Positions 20,226 to 32,228 of a stretch of DNA of 64,000 nt are shown piece by piece. A program made the translations under genes and the position numbers. The notes beneath the pieces were generated by a model. The model saw nothing but the letters and a program-made list of their open reading frames with translations, was not told where the DNA came from and did no database searches. Origin of the DNA: Monoplex corrugatus (Eukaryota; Mollusca; Gastropoda; Littorinimorpha; Ranellidae); contig JAPXFY010000213.1 of assembly GCA_030674185.1 (NCBI GenBank), positions 1 through 64,000 on the forward strand, in the 5' to 3' direction. Position 1 is the first letter of the stretch, and each line of letters begins with the position of its first letter.

Positions 20226-22240
20226 AGCTGCCGTCAGCAATAACTAAAGAGAACGATTTGGGCCGTTTTTTCATAGCCGTGTGCGCAAAAAAGGGCTGGA
20301 CAGGCTCAGGAAGAGATACAGAGTGCTGCTAAAGAGGGAACCCGAGGAATTTGATGGCATCAAAAAGGCACTGGGACCAACACAGAGCAAGATCGCCCCC
20401 CCCAAAATCCTCCACTGGGGAAGTAATCAGCAAATTTCCAGCCAAAATGGAAAGATGGGGGGGAAAACTACCCGACCCTACTCCACACAGAACATGGGTC
20501 CCCCCTTTGCCCCGATGCCTCAGTGCATGCGGTAAAGGAAGACTTGACGCAGAGCCAACTGCGGACGAACTCAGCAAGGCCATTGATAGCCTGGATCAGG
20601 GAAGGGACCCGGGGAACGACGGAATTTCCCCAACCTCATCAAGCATGCAAGACTTCTTTCTCACCCTTTTTCCGCAGTTCTCTGTCAGTGTTGGAATGAG
20701 GGGGGCTGTACCTCAGGACATGGGGGGCGTCAAGCGTCACCCCGTACAAAAACAAAAACGAAAGGGGCGACTGCAACAACTACAGAGGTATCTCGCTCCT
20801 CCATTGTTGCAAAAATCTACCTCGGGCCTCCCAAACTGCCGCAGAAACTGGTGAACGCGTTACCGGAATCCAGTGTGGTTTTCGAGCAGAGAGATCCCGG
20901 TAGACATGGTCTTCTCCCCTTTGCCAAATCCCAAAAACTGGGAGCAGCGGGGCCCTGTATTGGCATTTATTGACTCACCAAGGGCCTTTGACCTAGTCCC
21001 AAAAGATGGCCTTTTAGGGGGTCTCCGAAAAAATCGGCTGCCCCCCCAAACTGCACAGCTTAATTGAGTCCTTCCATCAAACATGAAAGGGACGGTTTGG
21101 GTTTAACGGAAAAACCCCTCCCAAAAACCCTTCGAGTAGCAGCGGGGTGAAAAAAGGCTGGTCCTGGCCCCAACCCCTTTTGGGAAACTTCTTCGCTCTC
21201 TTCCTGAGGGCATGCTTCAGCACAGGCAAAAGGGATCCACCCGCGGACCAATCAAAAGGCAGGTCTTCAACCTCCCCGCCCGAGCAAGGGACAAAGGGCC
21301 GTGAAGCCCTCATCGAGACATGCTATTTTTCCGCGATGCCGCATTTGACCCTATCAGCGGGGACTAATCACTAATGGACCGTTCTTCCGGCCCGCAAAGA
21401 TTTTTTGGTGTACCATCGTCTTAAGAAGACAAACTCCCGGGCCAAGACACTCCATTTTTTCACCGCCACACCATTGATATTACGGGTTAACCATCCATCA
21501 ATTTCCCTACTTGGTCCACCATCACCGATAACCTTTCCCCTTTACACAGAGACGACAAGAGGGTCGGGAAGGCACCAAAATAGCCCGCCTCACACAAAGG
21601 GGGTACAAATCCCGCTACCCCGAAGACAAAATGGCTGTATACAACGCCTGTGTCCTCACCTTGCTGTATGGCAGCGAGGCGTGGACCACGCGCCATCGGG
21701 AAAAGGCTCAATACCTTCCACCTAAACTACGGCGCATACTTGGGATTTCCTGGCAAGCAAGGTGACAACACCCAAAATCCAACTCGCGGCCTCCAACCAA
21801 ACATACCATGCTGAGACCAGCGCGGCTCGCTGGTTGGGCCACGTTCGCCCCCTGGAAGAGGTGATCCCCCAAAAACATCCTTTTTTTGACTTGCCACAGG
21901 GCAGAGAAACATTGGCCCCCACGGGCTGGAAAAGCTTTCAAAAAGGGGGGGGTTAAATGGGGTTGAATCAAACATCCTGGAGGACGCAACCCGCAACAGC
22001 TAAACAAAGAACAGCTGCGGAGGTTAGGTAAAACTTCCCTGTCCCCCGCAGAAAAAGCGAGTTGGAAAAAGGGTTCAGCCAAAAAACCAGCTCAATACCC
22101 AAACGACCGCTGCACAAAGACTCCTCCTCTCCCTTGGTCTGTACAGTCACGGCGACGCTGTTTGGACCCAAACAGACAGCCCATCTGACATTAAACGGAT
22201 GTCTTTGCCATGGGCATCATGCCCCAGGGGGGCTACTGAC
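20226..22240 (+). pseudogene. LINE element C, copy 1: reverse transcriptase and C-terminal zinc-finger remnant
   Basis: Continuation of the element C ORF. Readable landmarks in order: D-G-I-K-K-A-L-G-P-T-Q (20,353-20,385), A-D-E-L-S-K-A-I-D-S-L (about 20,560-20,592), G-A-V-P-Q-D-M (20,704-20,724), C-G-F-R-A-E-R (about 20,872-20,892), and palm motif A F-I-D-S-P-R-A-F-D (20,966-20,992). Then come E-A-L-I (about 21,305) with a damaged F-A-D-D motif C (F-R-D-A-A near 21,330), L-L-Y-G-S-E-A-W-T-T (21,661-21,690), R-R-I-L-G-I-S-W-Q (21,730-21,756) and R-W-L-G-H-V-R (about 21,829-21,850). Near 22,128-22,160 is a degenerate G-L-Y-S-H-G, the end of the R-I-G-L-x-S-H zinc-finger of these LINEs. The protein copies element RNA at the nicked target. 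A direct octamer CTAAAGAG flanks 20,244-20,336, hinting at a small extra insertion. Multiple frameshifts and a mutated motif C make it dead. Confidence 0.85.
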
Positions 22241-22640
22241 TGTGTATGTAAGAATGTGTGTGGGGTGGTGTGGTTTTTGTGGGGGTGTTGTGGTTTTTTT
22301 TGGTGTTGTGTGTGTTGGTGTGTGTGTGGTGTGTTGGGGCGTGTGGATGTTTGAATGCGTGAGTGTGTGTTTTTCATGCAAAAGTTTTAATAAAAATCAT
22401 AATCAAAATTTTTTAATGAAGAAAAAAAAAGAAAATTCTAAAACCATATACAGGAAAAAAAATTATAAAATTTAGATTCAGCTTAAAACCTTGCAACAAA
22501 ATTATCTCCAAATTTTAAAAAATATTGCATATCATACATCACAATTTTCATACAAACAAAGTTTAAAAAAAATTTCTTTTTAAAATATTTCAGTTCTTTC
22601 CCACCAATTTTCCCCCTTATCCCCCCCCACTGTACCAACA
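22241..22640. repeat. GT-rich tail of element C and A/T-rich sequence
   Basis: GT-rich from 22,250 to 22,370, then TTTTAATAAAAATCATAATC and A/T-rich sequence. The GT part may be the LINE 3' UTR/simple repeat or chance neighbour. Confidence 0.5.
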
Positions 22641-23379
22641 TGTTTCACCCACTTCACTCAAACAAAGACACAGACCACCAAAAACACAAAACCACAAAAA
22701 ACACACACACACACACATTCACACATGCCGCACAACCCACCTTGCTTTTTAGGGCCTTATACCCAAAAAACTGTTAACTTAGCAAAAACAAAATTTTTTT
22801 CAAAGTCGAGGGGGGTTTCCGGGGGGAAATTCCGGGGAAAGTTGGGGTAAACGGATATGGGGTTTGCTCGATTGGGGGGAAATTTAAATTTTTTTTTCAG
22901 ACTAGGGTTTTGCACAAACCCAGGGGATCCCTTTATATTGCTCCTTTGATAAAGCGCATATGGGTTTTGGGTTTGATTGGGGAAGAATCTTTCTTTTTGA
23001 CACTGCATTTTGTCCCGGCCCCACAGGGGCTCCGCATAAATCGGTATGGGGGTAAAGCGTTTCGGGCCCCTTTTTCCCCCCCGCGATGAAAAATTTTTTC
23101 AACAAAATGGGGGATTTTGCCGGCCGGGAAAATTTTCTGGGAAGTGTTTTTAAATGGGAAAAGCGGTTTTGGGGTTTTATTTCAAGGGAATTCTGTTGAA
23201 AAAAAAAAGGTTTTCTTTACCCGTAGAAAAATCTTTTTTGGGAATTGTTGGTAGATGGGGAAAAAACGCGGGAAAAAGGGTTTTTTTTCGATCGCGATAA
23301 ATCTCGTTTTAAAATACTAGGTTTTTTTGCAACGCGGGGGGGGTTTTTGGGGGGCCCCCGTTTCACATTTGTAATAAAA
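22641..23379. other. unclassified sequence
   Basis: A short (CA)n (22,700-22,720) and about 600 bases of sequence rich in G, A and T homopolymers. Minus-strand frames of 67-83 codons are not recognised. Confidence 0.4.
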
Positions 23380-23990
23380 AAAAAAATAATAATAATAAAA
23401 AAAAAACCCAAAAATTTTTAAAGCGCAAAATCGGGGTAAAAACAAAAACTAAGCGCTGAAACAACACCCACACCCCCCGGCCCCCGCGCGGCGCCCCAAA
23501 AACAAACCCCCTACACACAACACCACACACATACAAACACACACACAAAACAAAACATACACACCCCAAAAACTCTCCACACACACAACACACACAACCC
23601 CCACCCCATACACGCACCACACCAAACAGACCATCCCCAAAACCCACCCCCCAAAAACACCACAAACAAACACACACACATACATACACACACATACACA
23701 CAACCAAACATATTCAACCCCACCCCAAAAAGCACAACACACACCATCACGCACAAAAAACACACCCTACAAAACCACAAAACACAACGCAAAAAACAAC
23801 CACACACAAACACCACAAACACAACACAAAACACACACCACCAAAACACACCCCAAACACCCAAAACAAACAAATTGATAAAAACAACCATCCTCCATCC
23901 ATCCCTACTACCCCACACAAAAACACACCATACACACACACAAACACACACACACACACAAAACCCCACACACACCACCACACAAAAACA
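23380..23990 (-). mobile_element. AGCGC-hairpin tail with upstream GT-rich region, minus strand
   Basis: On the minus strand the CA/GT block 23,990-23,475 leads to CAGCGCTTAGTTTTTGTTTT (23,459-23,440), TTTTGCGCTT (23,430-23,421) and then (ATT)n at about 23,400-23,385. This is the same terminal module as at 10.80 kb. No element A coding part precedes it. Confidence 0.65.
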
Positions 23991-24544
23991 CATGGGTTTA
24001 AAGGGGAAAAAATAAAAGCATGGGAAAATTAAAAAAAAACATACGAATTTGGGCTGATGCGTAAACCCTTTTTCCGGAAAAAACCCCGGGGGGGGAAGTT
24101 ACAAAAAAGGGATGGGAAAAAAAAAAAAAAACCCCCCGCTTTCCAAGTAATTTCTTTCCCATATTTTTGTAAACAAAAAGGGCCCGGGTGTCAAAAAGTG
24201 AAAAAAACCAAAGTACAACACACACCACAGCACCCAACGCCGCGCCGCGCCCCCACACACACATATGGTTTCACACATCACACACCCCCACAAACAATAT
24301 GTTTTAAAAACCACACATACACCACACACCCCAAAAACACCCCACACACCACGGCCCCACACACACGCAAAAACAAACACACAACTATGTATTACACATA
24401 CTCACTTTACACCACCCACACACTCACACACCCCAAAAAACCACAAAACCCCCACGCCCCACCAAAATATACAACCCCACTCACACCAAACCCCCTATCA
24501 TAAAGGGACCCCCTCACAAATTTTTCACCCACAACCCCCCAAAC
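23991..24544. repeat. unclassified 250 bases, then CA-rich repeat
   Basis: 24,000-24,215 is low-complexity A/G with no gene. 24,216-24,500 is CA-rich with short interruptions, including a GC-rich CGCCGCGCCGCGC at 24,238-24,250. Confidence 0.6.
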
Positions 24545-24975
24545 CCCAAAGAGAGGGGGAGGGGAGAGAAAAGAGAGAGAAGAGGGGAAGGGGAGAGAGA
24601 AGGGGAAAAGGGAACACAACGAGGAAAAGATCAAAGACGAAAAAAGAGAGTAAAAAAAGTAAAGGGGGGAGAGAGAGAGAAAGGGGAAAAGTGGGGGGGG
24701 AGAGAAAAAGGGAGAAAAAGGGAAAAAAAAGAGAAAGATGAGGAGAGGTGGAAAAAAGACAACTGACAGATGGAAAAAAGAGAGAGACAGAGAAAAAGGA
24801 GAAATGAAGAGACAGAAAGAAAAAATGGAGAAGGGTAATGAAGAGGCGAAAAGGGCAAACAAAAAAAAGAGAGGAGAAGAGAGAGGGAAAAGGGGAAAAG
24901 ACAGAAAAGAGGGGGGGGAGAAGAAACGCAGAAAAGAAAAGGGGGAAAAGAGAAAGAGAAAAGAAGAGATGAAAA
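24545..24975. repeat. GA-rich polypurine tract
   Basis: About 430 bases that are almost wholly purine on the plus strand (GAGAGAGAGG, GAAAAGGGG). Glu/Lys/Arg frames are artefacts. Such tracts can form triplex/H-DNA. Confidence 0.9.
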
Positions 24976-24989
24976 AAAGTTGTTTACAT

Positions 24990-25600
24990 ATTCAAAAATT
25001 TTTCCGTGATGGTGTTGTGTGTGGGGTGTGTGTTGTTGTATGGGGTGTGGTGTGGGTTTTTTTGTTTGTGTTGTTGGGTTTTTTTGGTGTTTTGTGTTTT
25101 ATGTGGGTTTTGTGGGGGTGGGGAATGTGTTGTTGTGTGGTTGTCGCCGTTTGTGTTAAAAGTCTTGTGTGGGATGGGGTATGTGGGGTGTTTGTGTAAT
25201 TGGGGGTGTTTTGGTGTGTGAAAAAATTTTTTTGTGAATGGTATTTTTGGTGTGTGTGTGGGTTTTTGGGGTTTTTTTTGTGGGAAGTCTATTGGGGCGT
25301 TTGTGTATTTGGGGTGAATGTGTATTTTGGGTGTTGTGGGTGTGCGTTTTTTTTTGTTTTTGTGGTTTTTGGGGGTGAGTTTAAAGTGTGTCAAAGTGTT
25401 GGGGGGCTGTGGTGTTTTTATGGGGGGTTGTATTTTTATGTTGGGGGGTTGTTGTTGTGTGTGGGTTGTGTTTTGTTGTGTTTTTTTGGGTTTTGTGTGT
25501 TTTATATTTTTGGGGTGTGTATGTGTGGGGATATGTTTGGGGGGTGTATGTGTATTGGGCGGGGGCTATGTGTTGTGTCTGTTGTGTGTGTGGCCCACCC
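24990..25600. repeat. GT-rich low-complexity array
   Basis: Irregular TGTGTGTTGGGGTTTTTT sequence on the plus strand. Cys/Phe/Val frames up to about 220 codons are composition artefacts. Confidence 0.85.
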
Positions 25601-25765
25601 CGCGCCCATGCATTTGTACGTATTTTTTACTTTTTTTCGTTGGTTTTTCCTATATTTAGAAAACGTAAAGGGCAGGGGTTTATTTTTGCATTTTTTTTCA
25701 TTTTTAGTATTTTCATTTCAAATTTTTTTTCCTTTTTTACTTTGCGGGGAAAGTTTTTTTAGAAT
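25601..25765. other. T-rich unclassified sequence
   Basis: Short T-rich piece between the GT array and the tandem repeat. Nothing recognised. Confidence 0.45.
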
Positions 25766-26570
25766 AGATGGAAAAGAAGAAAAGTATGTCCTCAATTCCC
25801 TTTTGTACAGTCTAATTTTTTTTGTACATCCCAAATTTTTAGTAAAAACTAAGTTTTTTTAGTACAAATCAAAATCTTTTACAATCTAATTTTTATCATT
25901 TTAAGTTTTTTAAATACATCTAAGTTCTTTATACAGACTAAATTTTTTTTTAAAAATCCCAATTCTTTAGACATTTTAATTCTTTAGTACAACTAAGTTT
26001 TTTTTACAATCTAAGTTCTTTATTTCATCTAAGTTCTTTAGTACATTAAAATTCTTTAGTACAGTCTAAAAACTTTAAAATCTAAGGTTTTTTTTAGTAC
26101 ATTAATTCTTTTTTCATCAACTTTTACAGCTAATTTTTTTAAAGTTAAGTTCTTTTTAGTACAGATTAGAATTGAGAAAAAAAAAGGGCAAAACTAAGTT
26201 CTTTTTTACAAGGAGAATAAGAAAAAAAAAGGGGGAAACTAAAAAATTTTTTTGTTTTAAAAGAAAAAAGGAGAAAATAGGTTTTTTTAAAAGTTTTTTT
26301 TTTACAGATTAAAATTTAAAAGTAGGTCAATCTAAGTTTTTTTTTTTGTATAGAAAGTGAAATGGGAAAAGTATCAATCTAATTTTTTTTTTACAGATGT
26401 AGAAAAGAAAATAGGGGGAATCTAATTTTTTTTGTACAAAATGTAGTATAAAAAAAAGTGGGCCCTCAATTTTTTTTTAGTAAGATGTATATTAGAAAAG
26501 TAGGGCAATCTAAATTTTTTTTTACAGAGGGAAAAGAGAAAATAGGGGGAAAACTAAATTCTTTACTAAA
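25766..26570. repeat. tandem repeat, about 20-bp unit growing into about 60-bp unit
   Basis: The first half repeats TCTAAGTTCTTTAGTACA-like units of about 18-22 bases. From about 26,160 the unit lengthens by a purine-rich insert (GTAGAAAAGAAAATAGGGG and similar) between successive TCTAATTTTTTTTTTACAGA segments. No gene. Confidence 0.75.
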
Positions 26571-26975
26571 AAGAAAATGGGGAAAAACCCTATCCAAGGA
26601 ACTTTTTTCAACGGGGGAAATTTCCCCCACGCAAAAACCCCCAAAAAAGATTCTCCAGGCTTTATGCTCAAGTACCACTGGGAAAAAAGCAGTGACAAAT
26701 ACCTCTAAAAACCCCCCGAATAACCCTAAAAAACCCCTGGAATTCTCAAAATGCCCCCCCAAAAAACTCCCCCCCAAAACCCCCACCCCTTTTGCATCAG
26801 GTACACACTGACGAACCCACGCAAATACTTTTAAACCCCTTTAAAATAAACCCCAAAAAAAAACCCTTAGAACGCAGGGGCCTGAAACCCCCACCCCCAC
26901 CACCCCAAAAAAACAAAGTTTCCAGGGGCTTTTGAGGTAAAACACTGGGCGAAAAAAACCGACAAAAAACCTCTA
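26571..26975. other. unclassified A/C-rich sequence
   Basis: About 400 bases, homopolymer-rich (CCCC, AAAA). A plus-strand frame of 117 codons is Lys/Pro-rich without a motif. Not supported as a gene. Confidence 0.4.
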
Positions 26976-27185
26976 AACCTAAAAAAGTTGGAACCGAAGA
27001 AAAAAAAAACCAAAAAAGGGGTACCAAAAAAACAAAAAAAAACAAGCCCCAAATTTTTTGGCCCCAAAAAACCTTTTTTAAAGCCCAACGCACGGTCACA
27101 AACAGATCACAAAAACCCCAAAAAAAGGATTTTAAAAAAAGGGGCTAAAAAAACCCCCGCCTCGTCCATGGGGAAAAAAAGGGGG
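26976..27185. mobile_element. partial copy of the foldback element (one arm plus spacer)
   Basis: CAAGCCCCAAATTTTTTGGC followed by CCTTTTTTAAAGC, then CGCACGGTCACAAACAGATC, then AAGGATTTTAAAAAAAGGGG and CCCCCGCCTCGTCCATGGGG. This parallels 11,672-11,840 in order and spacing. The second arm was not found downstream. Confidence 0.6.
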
Positions 27186-27945
27186 GCCCATTTCGCTGAG
27201 CATGTAAGGAAATACCCCCACCACACCCCCAAATCTCGGGGAAGGGGCCCCCCCCCCCCCCCCCCCCACCCCCCACTCTCTCTCTACTCCCAAAGAAAAG
27301 AGAAAAAGAAGGGGAAAAGAGGGGGGGGGGGGGGGGGGGGGAAATTTTTGGGGTACCCCCAATTTACTCCCATAAAATTTTGCAAGCCAACTTTTTTTTG
27401 AAAGGGGGAATACTTTGTCCCCCAAGGGTGTAAAATTTTTCGTACGCCGTTTTTTTTTCCCCCAAAAAAAGGGGTACGCGGGGGTTTTTTTTTTCGAGTA
27501 AATTCCGCTTTTTTAACCCGGGTTTTAAACCCAAAAATTTCCGCCAAAATGGGGCCCCCGGGGGGTAAAAGGCACCCTTCGGGTGTGTTTTTTGTGTGTT
27601 TTGTGGTGGTGGTTTTGTGTTGTGGTTTTTGTGTGTTTTTGTGTTGGGGGTGTGGGGTGCATTAGTAGCATGTTTATATCACTGTTGTTAAAACTGAAGG
27701 GGGGGATAGGGGAAATTTAAGGGGGAAAGAGACCCGAAATTCTTTAAAAATTTTTTTTGGTTTTGTAAATTTAGTATGATTTTGCGAATAGGGTTTTCAA
27801 TTTGGAGGAAAATTTTTTTGTCGAATGGTTTTAAAGCTGTAATACTGAAATTTTTAAAGTTTTCCCCGTAAAGGGGGGTTTAAAATTTTTTTGTTTTTTT
27901 TTTTTTAATTTAAAAATTTTTTTTTGATTTTTTTACCCCAACTAA
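27186..27945. other. homopolymer-rich unclassified sequence with GT patch
   Basis: A C run of about 20 (27,249-27,269), a G run of about 22 (27,320-27,342) and a GT-rich patch (27,582-27,660), otherwise A/T-rich sequence. No gene. Confidence 0.5.
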
Positions 27946-28235
27946 TTCATGATAAACACACACACCCAAAAAAACACACACACCCATGCAAAAAAGCCAC
28001 CAACCCCCCCACCAAAAACCCCACCCCCAAAACCCCCAAACCCCACACACAACCCCACACACAACCACACAACCACCACACACCACCACAAAACACACCA
28101 AAATTTTACAAACACACACGCCAAAGCAACGCACACCAAGCATCACACACAAAACACAACCCAAACCCACACACAAAACCCCACACACACACACCCCCCA
28201 CACACACACAACAACTTTCCAAAACACACACAGGC
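27946..28235. repeat. CA-rich repeat
   Basis: Irregular CACACAACCC array. No gene. Confidence 0.85.
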
Positions 28236-28735
28236 AGCAATTAAAAAACCCGTATGCCCTTTATTCATATGAAAAATCTGTTAATTTTTTCATTTCATAA
28301 TCATGTTTAAATTTTTAAAAATTTTTTGGTTTTTATGTGTTTTACTTTTTCTTTAATGTTTTTTTGTTAACTTATTGTGTAGTAATTGTAAATTTTTATC
28401 ACCTTTTGCCTTTCTTTTTAAATGAAACGCTTTGGGGGCATGTTTTTTATTGAAATGCCCTAAAACAAATAAACATCCTTATTATTTTTATTATAATTTT
28501 TATTAAACAGCCTCATTTCCGGGGAAAAAAGGGGCCAGAGCCCTAAAAAACAGTGGGGGGGAACAGCAAAATCCCCTGGGGGGGGGACCGGGGGGGAAAA
28601 AAATGAACTTCGTAAAAAAAAGGAAAAAATTTCCCCACAGTTATTGCTGGGGAGATAGCCCCAAAAAGGGGTTTTAAACATCCCTTACAAGGATGATTTC
28701 TTCAAACCCGGCCAATTGTGGGGACCCGGGTTTTT
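28236..28735. other. A/T-rich then G-rich unclassified sequence
   Basis: No repeat family or gene recognised. Contains TTATTATTTTTATTATAATT near 28,480 and G/C homopolymers from 28,515. Confidence 0.45.
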
Positions 28736-30210
28736 AAACCCCGGGGAAAAAAGAGGGAAAGGGGAGAGAGACAAAAACCGAAAGACAAGAAGAACCAGAA
28801 GACAGAACAGAAGGGGGGCACAGAAGAGACACAGAAGGAAAAAAGAAGAGAGAGACAGGAAAAAGAGGAGACAAGAGACAGGAAGAGAGACAAAAGAGAA
28901 CAAGAAAACAGAGAGAAGAGGGAGAGAAAAGGGCCGAGAACAAAAGGGGGAAAGACAGAGAGAGGAAAGACAGAGAGACAGAGGAAAAAGACCCGAGAGA
29001 GAGAGACAGAAAAAAGAGAGAGGAAAAGGGGAAAAGGGACCCGAGAGACAAAGAGACGACGGACAAGAGGGGAGAACAGAGAAAAAGAGGAGGGCAGAGA
29101 AGAGACAAGGGGGGGGACGGGGAGAGAGAGACACCAAAAAGGAAGGGGGCAAAAGAAGACAGAGAGAGACAACAGACAGGGGAAAAAGGGGCAGAAAAAA
29201 GGAGAAGAAAGACGAGAGAGAGACAGAAAGAGAGAAGAGACAAAAGACAGGAAAAAGAGACGAAAAAGAGACCGAGAGGAAAAAGAGAGAAGGAGCAACA
29301 GAAAACCGAGACAGAAAGAGGAGAGGAGAGACAGAGAGAAAAGAGAGACGGGGGGGGGCAGACACAGACAGAGACAGAAAAAGAAAAAGAGAGAGAGACA
29401 AGACAAGACAATGATGCTTTTTTTTTTAACTTAAAAAAAAATTTTTGGGGGGAAACCATTTTTTTAAACTTCCGTTCTATACTAGACAGAGAGAGCAGGA
29501 GAGACAAAGAAAAAGAGCAGAGACAAACAGGAGAGAGAGAGGAAAAAGACAGAGAGAAAACAGGAAGAGAGAACAAGAAAAGGGGCAAAAAGGGGGGACA
29601 GAGGAGAAAAGACAAAAGAAGTGAGACAGAAAAAGGAAAAGAGAGGAAAAAGAGAAACAGAGACAAGGGGAAAACGAGACAAGAGGGAAAAGAGACCCGA
29701 AGAGACGAAGAACGAGAAGACAAAAGAGGGGAGAGGAGAGGGCAGAGACAGAGGAGGAAGGAGAGGAAAGAGAGAAAGAAACAGAAGACAAGAGAGAAAA
29801 GGGGAAAAGAAAAAAAAGAAAAGGGGGGAAAAGAAAAAAACAAAGAGGGGGGGAAAAAAGAGAGAGAGACGAGGAATAAAAGGGGGAGACACAAAGACAC
29901 AGAAGAGACAGAAAACAGAGAAAGAAAAAAGACGACAGAGAGACAACAAGACAAAAAAGAGGGGAAAAAAAGAAAAAGAGAAGAGAAAAGAGGGGGAGAG
30001 AGAAAGAGAGAGAAAAAAGAGAGAAAACAGAGAACAAAAAGACAAAAAAAAGACAAATACAGAAACGAAAAGAGAGAGAAGAGGGGGCACACACCACCCC
30101 CAAAAAAAAAGAATGAGAGAAAAGGGGGGGGGGGGGGGTGGAGAGAAAAGGGAAAAAAAAGAAAAGACAAAAAAAAAAAACAAAAAAAAAAAAAAAAAAA
30201 AAGGGAATCA
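28736..30210. repeat. compound satellite unit 1: GA-rich block ending in G run and poly-A
   Basis: Polypurine GAGA/GACA sequence of 1.4 kb, interrupted at 29,410-29,490 by an A/T-rich piece. It ends with a CACACACCACCCCC-AAAAAAAAA patch (30,087-30,110), a G run (30,125-30,139) and poly-A to about 30,202. The same ending occurs at 32,110-32,228. Several overlapping frames of 230-480 codons are repeat artefacts. Confidence 0.85.
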
Positions 30211-30385
30211 AGGGGATCCAGGGAAAATGACCTGAAGTGGCCCCCGGGCCCCCTTAAGGTCTGGTTTTAAGGGGCCCACAACCTTGTTTGACGGAGGGGG
30301 TTTTTTCTCTGAGGACCTTCTGGAGGGTTTTTCCAAAAAGTTTCTTTCTATGATCCTGTGGGACCAAGGGGGGGCGCCCACACAC
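30211..30385. repeat. compound satellite unit 1: about 175-bp unique spacer
   Basis: Contains GGATCCAGGGAAAATGACCTG, then a GGCCCCCGGGCCCCCTTAA block, TTTTAAGGGGCCCACAACC, TTGTTTGACGGAGGG and CTGAGGACCTTCTGGAGGG. The spacer recurs at 32,229-32,400 with the same order (about 2,030 bases later). Confidence 0.75.
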
Positions 30386-31545
30386 CCAAAACACACATTC
30401 ACAAGCACACAGAAAACACACATTTTTGATCACAACAAAAAAGCACACATAAAACATTTACCCAAAAAACCGCATGCAGCGGCTCAATCACACAACGCAA
30501 ACCCCCCAAAACACACACACAGCACATACGCAAAAGACCAACACACATACCACACATCACATTCACACACACATACACACACACATTCACCGCACACACC
30601 CTACCATTTACCAAAAAAACAAATACCACACCCCCACACCATGCCCCCCCACGCAATCACACACCCCACACAACACCACACAGACACACACATAAAATTC
30701 ACCGCACAAAAAACACCACAAAAACCCCAAAAAAATTTACAACACCCACACACATAAAAACCACACTACAAATACACCAAAAAATAAAACAACATAAAAT
30801 TCACACACAACCCAAAAACCCCAAAAACAATGCCATTCACACAATTTTTTCACTACACACACAAACAACCCCACATACACAAAAAACCCCCACAAAACAT
30901 TAAAAATTTTACACACATACAAATACACACACACACACGCATGCAAAAACGAAAAGCCCAAAACCCCACACACCACTCACACAACACATAAAACACACAC
31001 AACACACACCGCACACACACACAATACAACAGACACAAACACACAACACTTCACACGCCACACACATACACATTCACACGCAACACACTACACATTTTAA
31101 AACACATTCAAATATAAAACCCCACCCTCCGTGCGCACGCAATCACACAAAACACATCACCCCAAAAACACAGACCACACACACTACACCCCACACCCCA
31201 CACACACAACCCCCCACACACACCCCCAAAACACCACTTTCACCCATTTACACACCTCACACACCCTTTAACACACACACACACCACACACAACCCCACA
31301 CCCCCACAGGGAACCACACAACATACACAAAAAACCCCCACCGGCAAACACAAACCCCCCACACACACACACACACACACCCACACGGAAACCCCCACAC
31401 ATCCAAAACCCCATACACACACCAAAAACAAACCCCCAAAAACACAAAACCCCCAAAACAACATACACCACACAAACACACCAACACACCCCACAACAAC
31501 CACACAGACACACCCAACCACACAACCACATACACAACCCCCCCC
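30386..31545. repeat. compound satellite unit 1: CA-rich block
   Basis: About 1.15 kb of CACACAACAC sequence. A marker ACATTTTAAAACACATTCAA with ATATAAAACC and GCGCACGCAATCACAC at 31,092-31,150 has a counterpart at 33,127-33,185. Confidence 0.8.
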
Positions 31546-32228
31546 CCCCCCAAGACAAAAAAGGGGGAGAAAAAGAAAACAGAAAAAGAGACAAGAGAGA
31601 CAAGGGGAGACAACAGACAAAGGGGGGAGACAGAAAGAGAGAGAAGGAGAGAAGAGAGGACAGAGACAAGGGGAGACAGAACAAGGGGGGAGAGAGAGAC
31701 CCGAGAAGACAGACAAAAAACCCCGAAAGAAGAAAAGGAGGAGAGAAGGGAAAAAGACAAGAGAGAGAAGAGAGAGGGGACAGAGAGAAAGAGAGACAAG
31801 AGACAGAAGGGGAAAAAAAAGGAAAAAAGAGAAAGGAAAGGGAAAAAAAGAAACAAAAAGAGAAAAAACAAGGGGAAAAGGGGAAAGGGGAAAATACCGA
31901 GAGAAGAACAAGGGACAAGGAGAGAAAAAGAAGAGAGAGAGAAAGAGACAGACAAAGACAGACAGAGACGAAAAGAGAGAAAGAAGGGGGAAAAAGGGGG
32001 AAAAAGAGAAAAAGAAGGGGAGAGAAAAAAGAGAGACAAAAAGAAGGGAAAAAAGAGAGACAAAAGACAGAGAGACGAGAAGACATACAAAGAAAGGGCA
32101 GAGAGAGAAGGACCCCCACACCCCAAAAAAAAAAACCCCCCGAATGGGGAAAAAGGGGGGGGGGGGGGGAGAGAAAAGGAAAAAAAAGAAAAACAAAAAA
32201 AAAAGACAAAAAAAAAAAAAAAAAAAAA
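31546..32228. repeat. compound satellite unit 2: GA-rich block ending in G run and poly-A
   Basis: Shorter GA block (about 560 bases), then CCCCCACACCCCAAAAAAAA, a G run at 32,154-32,170 and poly-A to about 32,228, as in unit 1. Confidence 0.85.

Noticed and set aside
28685..30235. Several overlapping frames of 230-480 codons on both strands
   Set aside because: All lie in the GA-rich block. Glu/Lys/Arg in one direction and Phe/Leu/Ser in the other are expected from the repeat.
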